NCBI GenBank assembly: GCA_002336115.1
Contig: DDEN01000061.1
Coordinates: forward strand, 208,138 to 272,137
DNA length: 64,000 nucleotides
Reading direction: 5' to 3'
From: Chitinophagaceae bacterium UBA1953
GTDB taxonomy: Bacteria; Bacteroidota; Bacteroidia; Chitinophagales; Chitinophagaceae
Within the stretch, counting starts at the first letter, position 1, and each line of letters starts with the position of its first letter. A model generated the notes under the pieces. That model made no database searches. It saw nothing but the letters and a program-made list of their open reading frames with translations, and was not told the origin of the DNA. The position numbers and the translations under genes are program-made. Shown one piece after another: positions 7,445-15,346 of the stretch.

Positions 7445-8590
7445 ATGCAATTATTCGACGTTTACCCACTTAACAACATCACCATCACCAAAGCCAAAGG
7501 CAGTTATGTATGGGATGACCAGGGAGAACAGTATCTCGATCTTTACGGAGGTCATGCTGTCATCAGTATCGGACACACACATCCGCATTGGGTAAAGCGA
7601 ATTGAAGAGCAGTTAAACAAAATTGCTTTCTACTCCAACTCAATAAAAATTCCTTTACAGGTTCAGCTTGCTGAAAAACTGGGAAAGGTTTCAGGTAAAG
7701 AAGATTACCAGTTGTTTCTCTGTAACTCAGGTGCAGAAGCAAATGAAAATGCGTTAAAGCTTGCAAGCTTTCATACAGGACGTAAAAAAGTAGTGGCGTT
7801 CAGCAAAGCATTTCACGGCCGTACTTCACTGGCAGTAAGTGTAACAGATAATAAAAATTATGTTGCTCCTGTTAATGAAACAGACAATGTCATCTTCCTT
7901 CCTTTTAATGATGAAAAAGCACTCGAAGCCTGCTTTAAAAAACAAGGCGATGAAATTTCATCTGTGATTATTGAAGGCATCCAGGGTGTTGGTGGAATTA
8001 ATGTAGCAGAAGTTTCTTTCCTCAAAAAAATACGTTCACTCTGCGATCAGTATGGTGCAGTTTATATTGCTGATAGTGTGCAGTGTGGTTATGGCAGAAG
8101 CGGTAAATTCTTCAGTCATGATTTTGCAGGAGTGAATGCTGATATCTACAGCATGGCAAAAGGAATGGGTAATGGATTTCCAATCGGCGGCATCATCATT
8201 GCACCACATATCAAACCAAAACATTTCCAGTTAGGTACAACTTTCGGTGGAAACCATTTGGCATGTGCAGCAGCATTAGCAGTGCTTGAAGTAATGGAAG
8301 AAGAAAAGCTTCTTGGCAATGCAGTAATGGTTGGAAAATATTTACGTGAAGAACTGGAGAAGATTGAAGAGATTGAAAATGTAAGAGGCCGTGGTTTAAT
8401 GATTGGCTTTGATGTACCGGAAGAAATCAAAGACCTGAAGAAGAATTTATTGCTCAACCAGAAAATATTCACTGGTGAAGCAAAACCAAACGTTATCCGT
8501 TTGTTGCCAAGTCTTGCATTGAAGAAAAGAGACGCTGAGCATTTTATTGAAGCAGTGAAGGAAGAGATTGAGAAGATGAAAAGCGCTTAA
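7445..8590 (+). CDS. argD: N-acylornithine aminotransferase
   Basis: A 381-residue class III PLP aminotransferase converting N-acylglutamate semialdehyde to N-acylornithine. Seen are the substrate-side motif LYGGHAVISIGHTHP, the PLP phosphate-contact stretch CNSGAEANENALK, and the Schiff-base lysine in SMAKGMGNGFPIGG. Length is normal. It sits between two four-helix-bundle genes in the operon. Whether the acyl group is acetyl or succinyl cannot be seen here; the argF' residue downstream suggests succinyl. Confidence 0.93.
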   Translation: MQLFDVYPLNNITITKAKGSYVWDDQGEQYLDLYGGHAVISIGHTHPHWVKRIEEQLNKIAFYSNSIKIPLQVQLAEKLGKVSGKEDYQLFLCNSGAEANENALKLASFHTGRKKVVAFSKAFHGRTSLAVSVTDNKNYVAPVNETDNVIFLPFNDEKALEACFKKQGDEISSVIIEGIQGVGGINVAEVSFLKKIRSLCDQYGAVYIADSVQCGYGRSGKFFSHDFAGVNADIYSMAKGMGNGFPIGGIIIAPHIKPKHFQLGTTFGGNHLACAAALAVLEVMEEEKLLGNAVMVGKYLREELEKIEEIENVRGRGLMIGFDVPEEIKDLKKNLLLNQKIFTGEAKPNVIRLLPSLALKKRDAEHFIEAVKEEIEKMKSA

Positions 8591-8626
8591 TGCAAAATGC
8601 ATAACGCAAAATGCGTAATGCTAAAA
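8590..8626. repeat. Left flank repeat array of the second four-helix-bundle gene
   Basis: Contains ATGCAAAATGC (8590-8600), a second GCAAAATGC unit and ATGCTAAAA (8618-8626). Exact inverted partners lie on the other side of the gene at 9007-9017 and 9030-9038. The array starts at the last base of the argD stop codon. Confidence 0.65.
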
Positions 8627-8636
8627 CATAAACTTT

Positions 8637-9002
8637 ATGAGAGACTACCGTAAATATGATGTGTGGGAAAAAGCTCATCAAATGGTTTTGTTTGTTTACA
8701 AAGAGATGTTACCATCTTTTCCTAAAGCAGAACAATATGAGCTTGCGTCACAGATCAGAAGAGCAACCTATTCAATTCCTATGAATATTGCAGAAGGCTG
8801 CGGGCGAAATTCGGATAAAGACTTTGTTCATTTTCTTGATGTCGCTTTGTGTTCAGTAAATGAGTTAGAGTATGCTGCTTTGCTTGTATTTGATTTGGCA
8901 TATATCAGTAAGGAGAAGTATGATGGACTTGAGTTGAGGCTAAATGAAGTAAAAGCAAAACTGATTAACTTAATAAAATCAATTCGTAAAAACCAGGGAT
9001 GA
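8637..9002 (+). CDS. Four-helix-bundle protein of the 23S rRNA intervening-sequence family (copy 2)
   Basis: A 121-residue relative of the protein at 7059, with the same landmarks: YRKYDVWEKAHQM, LASQIRRATYSIPMNIAEGCGRN and a helical end. The two copies are clearly homologous but differ in many positions, so they are not a recent tandem duplication. The gene lies between argD and argF' and is flanked on both sides by inverted units (ATGCAAAATGC and GCATTTTGCAT; ATGCTAAAA and TTTTAGCAT). A function in arginine synthesis is unlikely; a self-spreading cassette is the simpler reading. Confidence 0.88.
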   Translation: MRDYRKYDVWEKAHQMVLFVYKEMLPSFPKAEQYELASQIRRATYSIPMNIAEGCGRNSDKDFVHFLDVALCSVNELEYAALLVFDLAYISKEKYDGLELRLNEVKAKLINLIKSIRKNQG

Positions 9003-9006
9003 ACTT

Positions 9007-9038
9007 GCATTTTGCATGAAGCATTCCGCTTTTAGCAT
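9007..9038. repeat. Right flank repeat array of the second four-helix-bundle gene
   Basis: GCATTTTGCATGAAGCATT (9007-9025) matches 12387-12405 in the argE-argH spacer at 18 of 19 bases. TTTTAGCAT (9030-9038) inverts the left-side unit. Confidence 0.65.
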
Positions 9039-9041
9039 AAG

Positions 9042-10013
9042 ATGAAGAACTTTATTTCTGTTCATGATGTAGCAAACATCAATGCTTTGGCTGAAAAAGC
9101 ATTGGCGTATAAAGCAAATCCATTTGTTGATAAAGCATTGGGTACAGGTAAACGAATGGGACTTGTTTTTTTAAACCCCAGTTTGCGTACACGTTTAAGT
9201 ACACAGATTGCAGCAGAAAATCTCGGCATGCAGCCCATTGTATTTAATGTAGGCAGTGAAGGCTGGACATGGGAATTTGAAGAAGAAGCCATCATGAGCG
9301 GATCAACTTCAGAGCATGTTAAAGAAGCTGCTCCTATTCTCGGTAATTACTTTGATGTTCTGGCGATCCGGACTTTTCCCGGGTTAAAAAACAAAGAAGA
9401 AGATTACAGCGAACTGTACATTAAGCAGTTTATAAAATATGCAGGAGTTCCTGTTGTGAGTCTTGAAAGTGCAACACTTCATCCATTGCAGTCGCTCACA
9501 GATGTGATTACGATTAAAGAAACGTTCAAAGAAAAACGTAAACCTAAAATTGTACTCACCTGGGCACCACATGTAAAACCGTTACCTCAATGTGTGGCCA
9601 ACAGTTTTGCACAATGGATCAATGCGTGGGGCGAAGCTGATTTTGTAATTACTCATCCGGAAGATTATGAACTGGATGAGCAGTTTACAAAAGGGGCAAC
9701 TATTACACAAAACCAGGATGAAGCATTGAAAGATGCAGATTATGTGTATGTAAAAAACTGGAGCACCTATACTGATTATGGCCGCATGTATTGCAATGAT
9801 CCTGCATGGATGCTTACAGAAGAAAAAATGAAACTAACCAACAACGCAAAAGTGATGCATTGCTTACCGGTGAGAAGAAATGTGGAACTGAGTGATGAAA
9901 TTCTTGACAGCCCCAACAGTATTGTAACAGAAGAAGCAAGTAACCGTGTTTGGGCAGCTCAGGCTGTGTTATCAGAGATACTTGGCCCCCATCCCCTAAA
10001 GGGGGGTGCTTAG
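9042..10013 (+). CDS. argF': N-succinylornithine-type carbamoyltransferase
   Basis: A 323-residue transcarbamylase of the acylornithine class. Carbamoyl-phosphate contacts are in NPSLRTRLS, and the late signature MHCLPVRRNVE is present. Family knowledge: the residue at position 90 (SOTCase) or 92 (AOTCase) separates the substrates; Glu goes with N-acetylornithine, and Pro, Ser or Val with N-succinylornithine. Here it is Ser90 (STSEH), predicting N-succinylornithine. The last nine residues (GPHPLKGGA) are encoded by a dispersed GC-rich repeat that also supplies the stop, so the native C-terminus has been replaced. Confidence 0.9.
   Translation: MKNFISVHDVANINALAEKALAYKANPFVDKALGTGKRMGLVFLNPSLRTRLSTQIAAENLGMQPIVFNVGSEGWTWEFEEEAIMSGSTSEHVKEAAPILGNYFDVLAIRTFPGLKNKEEDYSELYIKQFIKYAGVPVVSLESATLHPLQSLTDVITIKETFKEKRKPKIVLTWAPHVKPLPQCVANSFAQWINAWGEADFVITHPEDYELDEQFTKGATITQNQDEALKDADYVYVKNWSTYTDYGRMYCNDPAWMLTEEKMKLTNNAKVMHCLPVRRNVELSDEILDSPNSIVTEEASNRVWAAQAVLSEILGPHPLKGGA
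9985..10006. repeat. GC-rich 22-base repeat forming the 3' end of argF'
   Basis: The sequence runs from a GCCCCCATCCCC arm to an AAAGGGGGG arm and is partly self-complementary. Its inverted copy at 10536-10557 inside argB matches at 21 of 22 positions. This copy codes for GPHPLKGG at the end of ArgF'. Confidence 0.8.
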
Positions 10014-10035
10014 CACTCAAACTAATTTTGAATAC

Positions 10036-10419
10036 ATGAGAGACAATATGTTTTATGGCGCAAGTCATCTGATCTTTCAAAAAGCAGAGGAGTTAAGAAA
10101 TAGAATGACACCAGCAGAGGAAGTCCTCTGGAAACATATTCATATAAATGAATGGAAATTAAAATTCAGGAGGCAGCATCCTATATCAAATTTTGTTGTT
10201 GACTTTTATTGTCATGCTGCAAAATTAGTAATAGAATTAGACGGAGGAATTCATGAAGTTGAAGAAGTCAAGTGATATGATATTGAAAGAGAAGAGCTTT
10301 TAAAGTCTTTTGGGTTAACAGTGATCAGGTTTAAAAATGAAGATATTTTTCATAATAAATCAACTGTATTAAGAATTATTGAACAAACAATTTTAACTAT
10401 AAAAGAGAATAGTAAAAAA
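10036..10419 (+). pseudogene. DUF559 endonuclease-like gene broken by an in-frame TGA and running into argB
   Basis: The first 79 codons (10036-10272) encode a DUF559 protein of the VSR-like endonuclease fold, with MTPAEEVLWKHI, KFRRQHPISNFVVDFYC and KLVIELDGGIHE. A TGA at 10273-10275 follows. The same frame continues with YDIEREELLKSFGLTVIRF, which is the usual C-terminal third of this family, so one nonsense change split the gene. The frame then continues without another stop into argB. The gene lies between argF' and argB and between two inverted copies of a 22-base repeat. It may be a decaying mobile gene. Confidence 0.75.
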
Positions 10420-11256
10420 GTGGCAGAGAAAGAGAAACTATATGTAATTAAGATTGGAGGTAATATTGTTGATAATGAAAATTTATTAACCTCTTTCCTT
10501 AAAGACTTTTCTAAACTTATAGGTGGGCGTATGTTCCCCCCTTCAGGGGATGGGGGCGTGAAGGCTGTTTTAGTGCATGGTGGTGGTAAAGTGGCAACCA
10601 AGATTGGTGAAACACTGGGTATTGAAAGTAAGTATGTAGATGGAAGAAGAATTACCGATGCTGCAACCATTGATCTTGTAACGATGGTGTATGCAGGATT
10701 GATTAATAAAAAAGTAATTGCACAACTGCAGGCGCTCAGCTGTAATGCCATTGGTGTTACAGGTGCTGACGGGAATTTAATTCCTGCAGGCAAACGACCG
10801 GTGAAAGAAATTGATTATGGTTTTGTGGGTGATGTGAAATCTGAAAAAATCAATGCATTAAGCTGGGCTGGGTTACTGAACAACGGATTTATTCCTGTTG
10901 TGGCACCTATTACGCATGATGGTAATGGACAACTGCTCAACACCAACGCCGATACCATTGCACAGGAAGTGGCAAAAGCAATGAGCAGTTTGTACGAAGT
11001 ACATCTTGTTTATTCATTTGAAAAAAGCGGAGTACTGCTTGATGCCAATGATGATTCGACAGTTATCAGCCAGATCAATCCATCATCGTATCAGCAATTA
11101 AAAACAGAAGGAAAAATATTTGCAGGCATGATCCCCAAACTGGATAATGCTTTTGCAGCGTTAAACAGCGGCGTAAAAAAAGTAATGATTGGTAAAGCGG
11201 AGCAATTGCAGCAACTTATCAGCGGAGAGGCAGGAACCTCCATTACAAACAGTTAA
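10420..11256 (+). CDS. argB: N-acylglutamate kinase
   Basis: An amino-acid kinase family enzyme phosphorylating N-acylglutamate. Motifs seen are VIKIGGNIVD at the start, LVHGGGKVATKIG, and NINAD-like LNTNADTIAQEVAKA. No ATG fits the usual start; GTG at 10420 gives VAEKEKLYVIKIGGN and 278 residues. GTG at 10321 would add the DUF559 tail. A stretch GGRMFPPSGDGGVK between KDFSKL and AVLVHGGG is not typical of ArgB and is encoded by a 22-base repeat inserted in frame. The rest is intact, so it is probably active. Confidence 0.85.
   Translation: MAEKEKLYVIKIGGNIVDNENLLTSFLKDFSKLIGGRMFPPSGDGGVKAVLVHGGGKVATKIGETLGIESKYVDGRRITDAATIDLVTMVYAGLINKKVIAQLQALSCNAIGVTGADGNLIPAGKRPVKEIDYGFVGDVKSEKINALSWAGLLNNGFIPVVAPITHDGNGQLLNTNADTIAQEVAKAMSSLYEVHLVYSFEKSGVLLDANDDSTVISQINPSSYQQLKTEGKIFAGMIPKLDNAFAALNSGVKKVMIGKAEQLQQLISGEAGTSITNS
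10536..10557. repeat. Inverted copy of the GC-rich 22-base repeat inside argB
   Basis: It runs from CCCCCCTTCAGGGG to ATGGGGGC and is the reverse complement of 9985-10006 with one mismatch. It adds about a dozen residues to ArgB in frame. Confidence 0.8.
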
Positions 11257-11266
11257 AACAGCAAGC

Positions 11267-12346
11267 ATGGCAAACCAGAACCAGAACATTGGCCAACTTC
11301 ACACAGAGGCAGTGGAATTATTAAAGCAACTGATTGAAACACCATCTTTTTCAAAAGAAGAAAATGAAACTGCAGAAATTCTTTGTTTATTTTTTGCAAA
11401 CAAAGGAATTGAACATGCAAGGGTTGGCAACAATGTATATGCAAAAAACAAGTTTTATGATACGGCAAAACCAAGTGTATTGCTGAACTCGCATCATGAT
11501 ACTGTAAAGCCTAATGCTAAATACACAAAAGATCCGTTTACTCCGGTTGTGGAAGAAGGAAAACTTTTTGGGTTGGGAAGTAATGATGCAGGTGGTTGTC
11601 TTGTTTCGCTCATTGCTACTTTTTTATATTTCTACGAAAAAGAAAATCTTTCGCACAATATTGTTTTAGCCGCAAGTGCTGAAGAAGAAATCAGCGGTGT
11701 AAACGGAATTGAATTGGTATTGCCTTATCTCGGCAATATTAACTTTGGTATTGTAGGTGAGCCTACAAAAATGGAAATGGCTGTTGCCGAAAGAGGACTG
11801 ATGGTAATTGATTGTATTGCACAAGGCAAAGCCGGACATGCTGCACGTAATGAAGGAGTGAATGCACTATACATTGCTGTTGATGATATTAACTGGATCA
11901 GAAATTATCGCTTCGAAAAAGTAAGTCCGCTGTTGGGCGAGTCAAGATTAACAGCAACGGTTATCGGTACCGAAAATCAGCAACACAATGTGGTTCCTCC
12001 GCAATGCAAATTTGTGATTGATGTAAGAGTGAATGAGCTGTACACGTTTGATGAAATTCTGAACGAACTCAAACAAAACCTGAAGAGCCAATTCAAACCA
12101 CGTACCACAAGAATGAAATCAACTTCTATTCCGCTTGATCATCCGTTGATTGTTGCAGGAATAGAATTAGGAAGAACATATTATGGTTCGCCCACAACAA
12201 GCGATAAAGCATTGATGCCTTTCCCTGCGTTGAAAATGGGTCCCGGCGACAGTGCAAGAAGTCATACAGCAGATGAATATGTATATGTAGATGAGATTAA
12301 GGAAGGTATTGAAGGTTATATACAGTTGCTGGAGAAAATACTTTAA
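11267..12346 (+). CDS. argE: M20-family N-acylornithine or N-acylcitrulline deacylase
   Basis: A 359-residue M20 zinc peptidase. Metal ligands are in LLNSHHDTVKP and GLGSNDAGG, and the catalytic Glu pair is in AEEEISG. It removes the acyl group (succinyl or acetyl) after the carbamoylation step and so makes this a linear pathway with no ornithine acyl recycling. The start at 11267 lies 10 bases after the argB stop. An upstream in-frame start at 11189 would overlap argB and adds residues unlike the family. The dimerisation insert (about residues 175-290) is present. Confidence 0.9.
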   Translation: MANQNQNIGQLHTEAVELLKQLIETPSFSKEENETAEILCLFFANKGIEHARVGNNVYAKNKFYDTAKPSVLLNSHHDTVKPNAKYTKDPFTPVVEEGKLFGLGSNDAGGCLVSLIATFLYFYEKENLSHNIVLAASAEEEISGVNGIELVLPYLGNINFGIVGEPTKMEMAVAERGLMVIDCIAQGKAGHAARNEGVNALYIAVDDINWIRNYRFEKVSPLLGESRLTATVIGTENQQHNVVPPQCKFVIDVRVNELYTFDEILNELKQNLKSQFKPRTTRMKSTSIPLDHPLIVAGIELGRTYYGSPTTSDKALMPFPALKMGPGDSARSHTADEYVYVDEIKEGIEGYIQLLEKIL

Positions 12347-12349
12347 CAA

Positions 12350-12413
12350 GCTGAATGCATAATGCTGAATGCTCAACGCAGCATTAGCATTTTGCACGAA
12401 GCATTAAGCATAC
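12350..12413. repeat. Palindromic array in the argE-argH spacer (ATGC type, no gene inside)
   Basis: GCTGAATGC and AATGCTGAATGC units on the left are mirrored by AGCATTAGCATT and GCATTAAGCAT on the right. GCATTTTGCACGAAGCATT (12387-12405) is nearly identical to 9007-9025 beside the second four-helix-bundle gene. It fills the spacer up to the argH start. Confidence 0.7.
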
Positions 12414-12416
12414 AAC

Positions 12417-13712
12417 ATGAAACTTTGGCAAAAAGAAAATTCATCAACATCTCAAATAGTTGAACAATTTACCGTTGGTCGTGATAAAGAATTTGATTTA
12501 CTGTTGGCGAAGTACGATGTACAAGGTTCAATTGCACATGTAACCATGCTTGGTGAAGTGGGACTGATGAGCAAAGAAGAAGCAGCCATTGCGGTAAATG
12601 GCCTGAAAGAAATTGCTGCAGCAATTGATAATTCAGAATTCACCATTGACGAAGGAATTGAAGATGTGCATTCACAAGTAGAGTTTCTTCTCACTCAGAA
12701 AATCGGCGACATCGGCAAAAAGATTCACAGTGGCCGCAGCCGTAACGACCAGGTGGCGGTTGATATCAAATTATACCTCCGTGCAGAAATCAGCAACATG
12801 AAAGATGAAGTAAAAAACCTCTTTGATTTACTGGTTGCACAAAGCGAAAAAAATAAACACACACTTTTGCCCGGTTATACGCATCTGCAAATTGCCATGC
12901 CATCATCAGTTGCTTTGTGGCTGGGTGCTTATGCCGAAAGCCTGGTTGATGATCTTGAATTATTAGCAGCAGCTTATCAAGTGGCGAATAAAAATCCTTT
13001 AGGAAGCGGAGCAGGTTATGGATCATCCTTTCCCTTAAACAGGAAGCGAACAACAGAATTACTGCAGTTTGGTACGCTTAACTGGAATAGTGTGTATGCA
13101 CAAATGAGTCGTGGAAAAACAGAAAAAGTAACTTCTGTTGGTATGAGTTCAGTTGCTGCAACACTAAGTAAACTGGCTATGGATTGTTGTTTGTATATGA
13201 ACCAGAATTTTGGTTTCATTTCTTTTCCTGATGAGTTAACAACAGGAAGCAGCATTATGCCGCATAAAAAAAATCCGGATGTGTTTGAACTTATCCGTGC
13301 AAAATGTAACCGCATTCAATCTATACCAAACGAATTAACGCTGCTCATCAATAATCTTCCTTCAGGTTATCACAGGGACATGCAGCTTACAAAAGAAATT
13401 CTTTTCCCGGCTATTGAAGAACTGAAAGCATGCTTACAGTTAATGCAGCTCATGCTCAGTAATATGAAGGTGAAAGAGAATATTCTTACAGATGAAAAGT
13501 ATAAATATCTCTTCAGTGTTGAAGGGGTGAACGACCTGGTGAATAAAGGCATTCCTTTCCGTGAAGCATACCAGCAGGTGGGCAACAGCATTAACAAGGG
13601 TGAGTTCGAATACGATCTCAAACAGCTGCATCATACACACGAAGGAAGTATTGGCAACCCCTGTAATAATGAAATTGCAGATGAAATGAAAAAAGTTCTT
13701 GCTAAGTTTTAA
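12417..13712 (+). CDS. argH: Argininosuccinate lyase
   Basis: A 431-residue fumarase/aspartase superfamily enzyme releasing arginine and fumarate. The signature GSSIMPHKKNPD with the flexible catalytic loop is near residue 280, and SGRSRNDQVA is at about residue 104. Length is slightly below the usual 450-460. It is the last gene of the arginine operon, followed by a hairpin at 13722. No argJ or classical argA is seen in the cluster. Confidence 0.94.
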   Translation: MKLWQKENSSTSQIVEQFTVGRDKEFDLLLAKYDVQGSIAHVTMLGEVGLMSKEEAAIAVNGLKEIAAAIDNSEFTIDEGIEDVHSQVEFLLTQKIGDIGKKIHSGRSRNDQVAVDIKLYLRAEISNMKDEVKNLFDLLVAQSEKNKHTLLPGYTHLQIAMPSSVALWLGAYAESLVDDLELLAAAYQVANKNPLGSGAGYGSSFPLNRKRTTELLQFGTLNWNSVYAQMSRGKTEKVTSVGMSSVAATLSKLAMDCCLYMNQNFGFISFPDELTTGSSIMPHKKNPDVFELIRAKCNRIQSIPNELTLLINNLPSGYHRDMQLTKEILFPAIEELKACLQLMQLMLSNMKVKENILTDEKYKYLFSVEGVNDLVNKGIPFREAYQQVGNSINKGEFEYDLKQLHHTHEGSIGNPCNNEIADEMKKVLAKF

Positions 13713-13721
13713 CTTTTAACG

Positions 13722-13742
13722 AAACCATGATGCACATGGTTT
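13722..13742 (+). terminator. Hairpin after argH
   Basis: AAACCATG (13722-13729) and CATGGTTT (13735-13742) form a perfect 8-base stem with a 5-base loop, 9 bases after the argH stop. The following T-run is weak, so the terminator is moderate. Confidence 0.5.
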
Positions 13743-13775
13743 GTATTTAGCTGTAACTTTTCTTTTTATTTCTTT

Positions 13776-14945
13776 ATGTATAGCAAAAAAATTCTTGTCC
13801 TGCTTTTACTGTTTGTATTTCAGCAAGCAGCAAAAGCACAGGACAGCATGCGGGTAGTAGTAACCTGCGATCGTGTACCCGGCACAGATTCACTCTGGAT
13901 AATGGCACAGCTCAATCAACATTCTAATGCAGGATCATTAATGGTTGTTGCAAAAGCTGAAGACGCCGATGTGGTTGATACAATGTATTACCCGCTTATT
14001 AGTGTAGTTAATAATTTTCTTCTTGTTTTACCCGAAGCATACACCAATAATACTATAACTGTAAAAGCGTTTTATTATCCCGGTATTTTCCAGATAACAG
14101 GAGTTGTACATAACAGGAAGCCTGCTGCAGAAATGCTTGTTTTTCTTTTTGCAAGAAACAACACGATTTATAATAAGATTGTTGATATTAATGATGGCAA
14201 AGGGTTTATACTTCCACGTTTGATTTTTGAAAACAAGGCAAGTATATTTTTTAATTATGCTGATTCAAAACACAAACAAAAGCCCGATATAAGTATCAAA
14301 CAGTTTCCTGCAGCAGCTGATTTTAAAGATTCTGTTTTATCTGCAAAGTTTGATTTTAAAGCATTACTGTTCACGTCTGAAAAATATGATTCACTTAAAG
14401 CAGCCGGACAGTTACCCGCAGGTGCAGTGAGAGTTGAAGGAAACGGTAAAGAACTGCAGCAGATTGTTGTAACAGGAAGCAGGAAAACCCAACTTGATAA
14501 ATTTAAAGATGAATATGTAACACCAAGATTTAACGACATAATGGAAAAGGAATTTGATTGTTTAACCAATGATGACATCCTTCATTTTCCTAACTGTTTA
14601 TTGTATTTGCAAAGCAAGGTTCCAAATCTTATAATTAGTAATGATGCCGAAGGCGATCAGGCTCTATTCTGGAGAAATGAAAAAATAAGAGCGTATTACA
14701 TCGACGAAATTGAAGTTGATTTTACGCAGGTTCAGATACTGGATGTAAACTCCATTGCATATATGAAACTGCTTCCGCCAACTCTTTTCGGGCCTTCAAT
14801 GAATGGTGGTAGTGGCGGAGTTGTAGCTCTTTACACAAGAAAAGGTGAATATGTAAGGCAGGGTAATTTTGAAAACAACTGGCTGTTTTCAGTAAAAGGA
14901 TATACGCCTGCTGTTCATACATTATTTTCGAAAGACGGACTTTAG
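13776..14945 (+). CDS. Secreted TonB-plug-like protein without a barrel
   Basis: A 389-residue protein with a signal peptide (cleavage likely after KAQ, residue 22). Residues about 235-375 resemble a TonB receptor plug: a VVTGSR start and a NGGSGGVVALYTRKGEY end, typical of SusC-type plugs. No beta-barrel follows. The first 200 residues look like a beta-rich domain with no clear family. Similar barrel-less proteins occur in Bacteroidota, but their role is not known. It is transcribed alone. Confidence 0.6.
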   Translation: MYSKKILVLLLLFVFQQAAKAQDSMRVVVTCDRVPGTDSLWIMAQLNQHSNAGSLMVVAKAEDADVVDTMYYPLISVVNNFLLVLPEAYTNNTITVKAFYYPGIFQITGVVHNRKPAAEMLVFLFARNNTIYNKIVDINDGKGFILPRLIFENKASIFFNYADSKHKQKPDISIKQFPAAADFKDSVLSAKFDFKALLFTSEKYDSLKAAGQLPAGAVRVEGNGKELQQIVVTGSRKTQLDKFKDEYVTPRFNDIMEKEFDCLTNDDILHFPNCLLYLQSKVPNLIISNDAEGDQALFWRNEKIRAYYIDEIEVDFTQVQILDVNSIAYMKLLPPTLFGPSMNGGSGGVVALYTRKGEYVRQGNFENNWLFSVKGYTPAVHTLFSKDGL

Positions 14946-14954
14946 CTTAAGGGC

Positions 14955-14988
14955 ATAAAAAAAGCCATCACATAATAGCGAATGGCTT
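14955..14988 (-). terminator. Terminator for the small minus-strand gene
   Basis: AAGCCAT (14962-14968) and ATGGCTT (14982-14988) form the stem. On the minus strand it is followed by a run of seven T. It lies 22 bases after the stop of the gene at 15011-15148. Confidence 0.65.
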
Positions 14989-15010
14989 CATAAGTGTAAA
15001 GTTCATTTCA

Positions 15011-15148
15011 TCATTGTGCGAAGTAGTTTTTCCATCTTTTAAACTCTTTTGTCTGTGGCGATTCAAATGATTCAATCAGTGAAAACACCATCTGCTTAAT
15101 TGACTTCAAAACTGAAGAACGTTTACGTACGGAATGGCTTTTATTCAT
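15011..15148 (-). CDS. Small basic protein, 45 residues, unknown
   Basis: Starts at 15148 (MNKSHSVRKRSS) and ends at 15011. It has a basic N-terminus (KSHSVRKRS), an amphipathic middle (IKQMVFSLIESF) and ends RWKNYFAQ. A good terminator follows on the same strand and a TACTTTTA promoter-like box lies upstream at about 15165-15172, which supports expression. No family is recognised. A longer reading up to 15211 would add hydrophobic residues but seems less likely. Confidence 0.45.
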   Translation of the reverse strand: MNKSHSVRKRSSVLKSIKQMVFSLIESFESPQTKEFKRWKNYFAQ

Positions 15149-15346
15149 ATTGATTGGATTTAAGAGTATAAAAGTACAAACCAGCCCCGGCGGCTGCAAG
15201 CGTAAAAACAATCAATTTCTGCGTGTTGTTTTTACGGTTTTCAGATCGAAAAATCAGGATTAAACGAATCGTTCAAACCCTCACTGGCAGAAGATTGTAC
15301 GTGTTTTTATGCGGTAAGATTAAGTGTCTTTCCGTTTACCGAAAAT

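Noticed and set aside
10273..10275. TGA in DUF559 as a recoded (selenocysteine) codon
   Set aside because: No selenocysteine hairpin is visible and the family has no conserved Cys there; a simple nonsense change is enough.
9985..10557. Whole segment between the two 22-base repeats as one transposon
   Set aside because: The right copy lies inside argB, so the segment would contain the native start of argB; a dispersed repeat plus a separate DUF559 insertion fits better.
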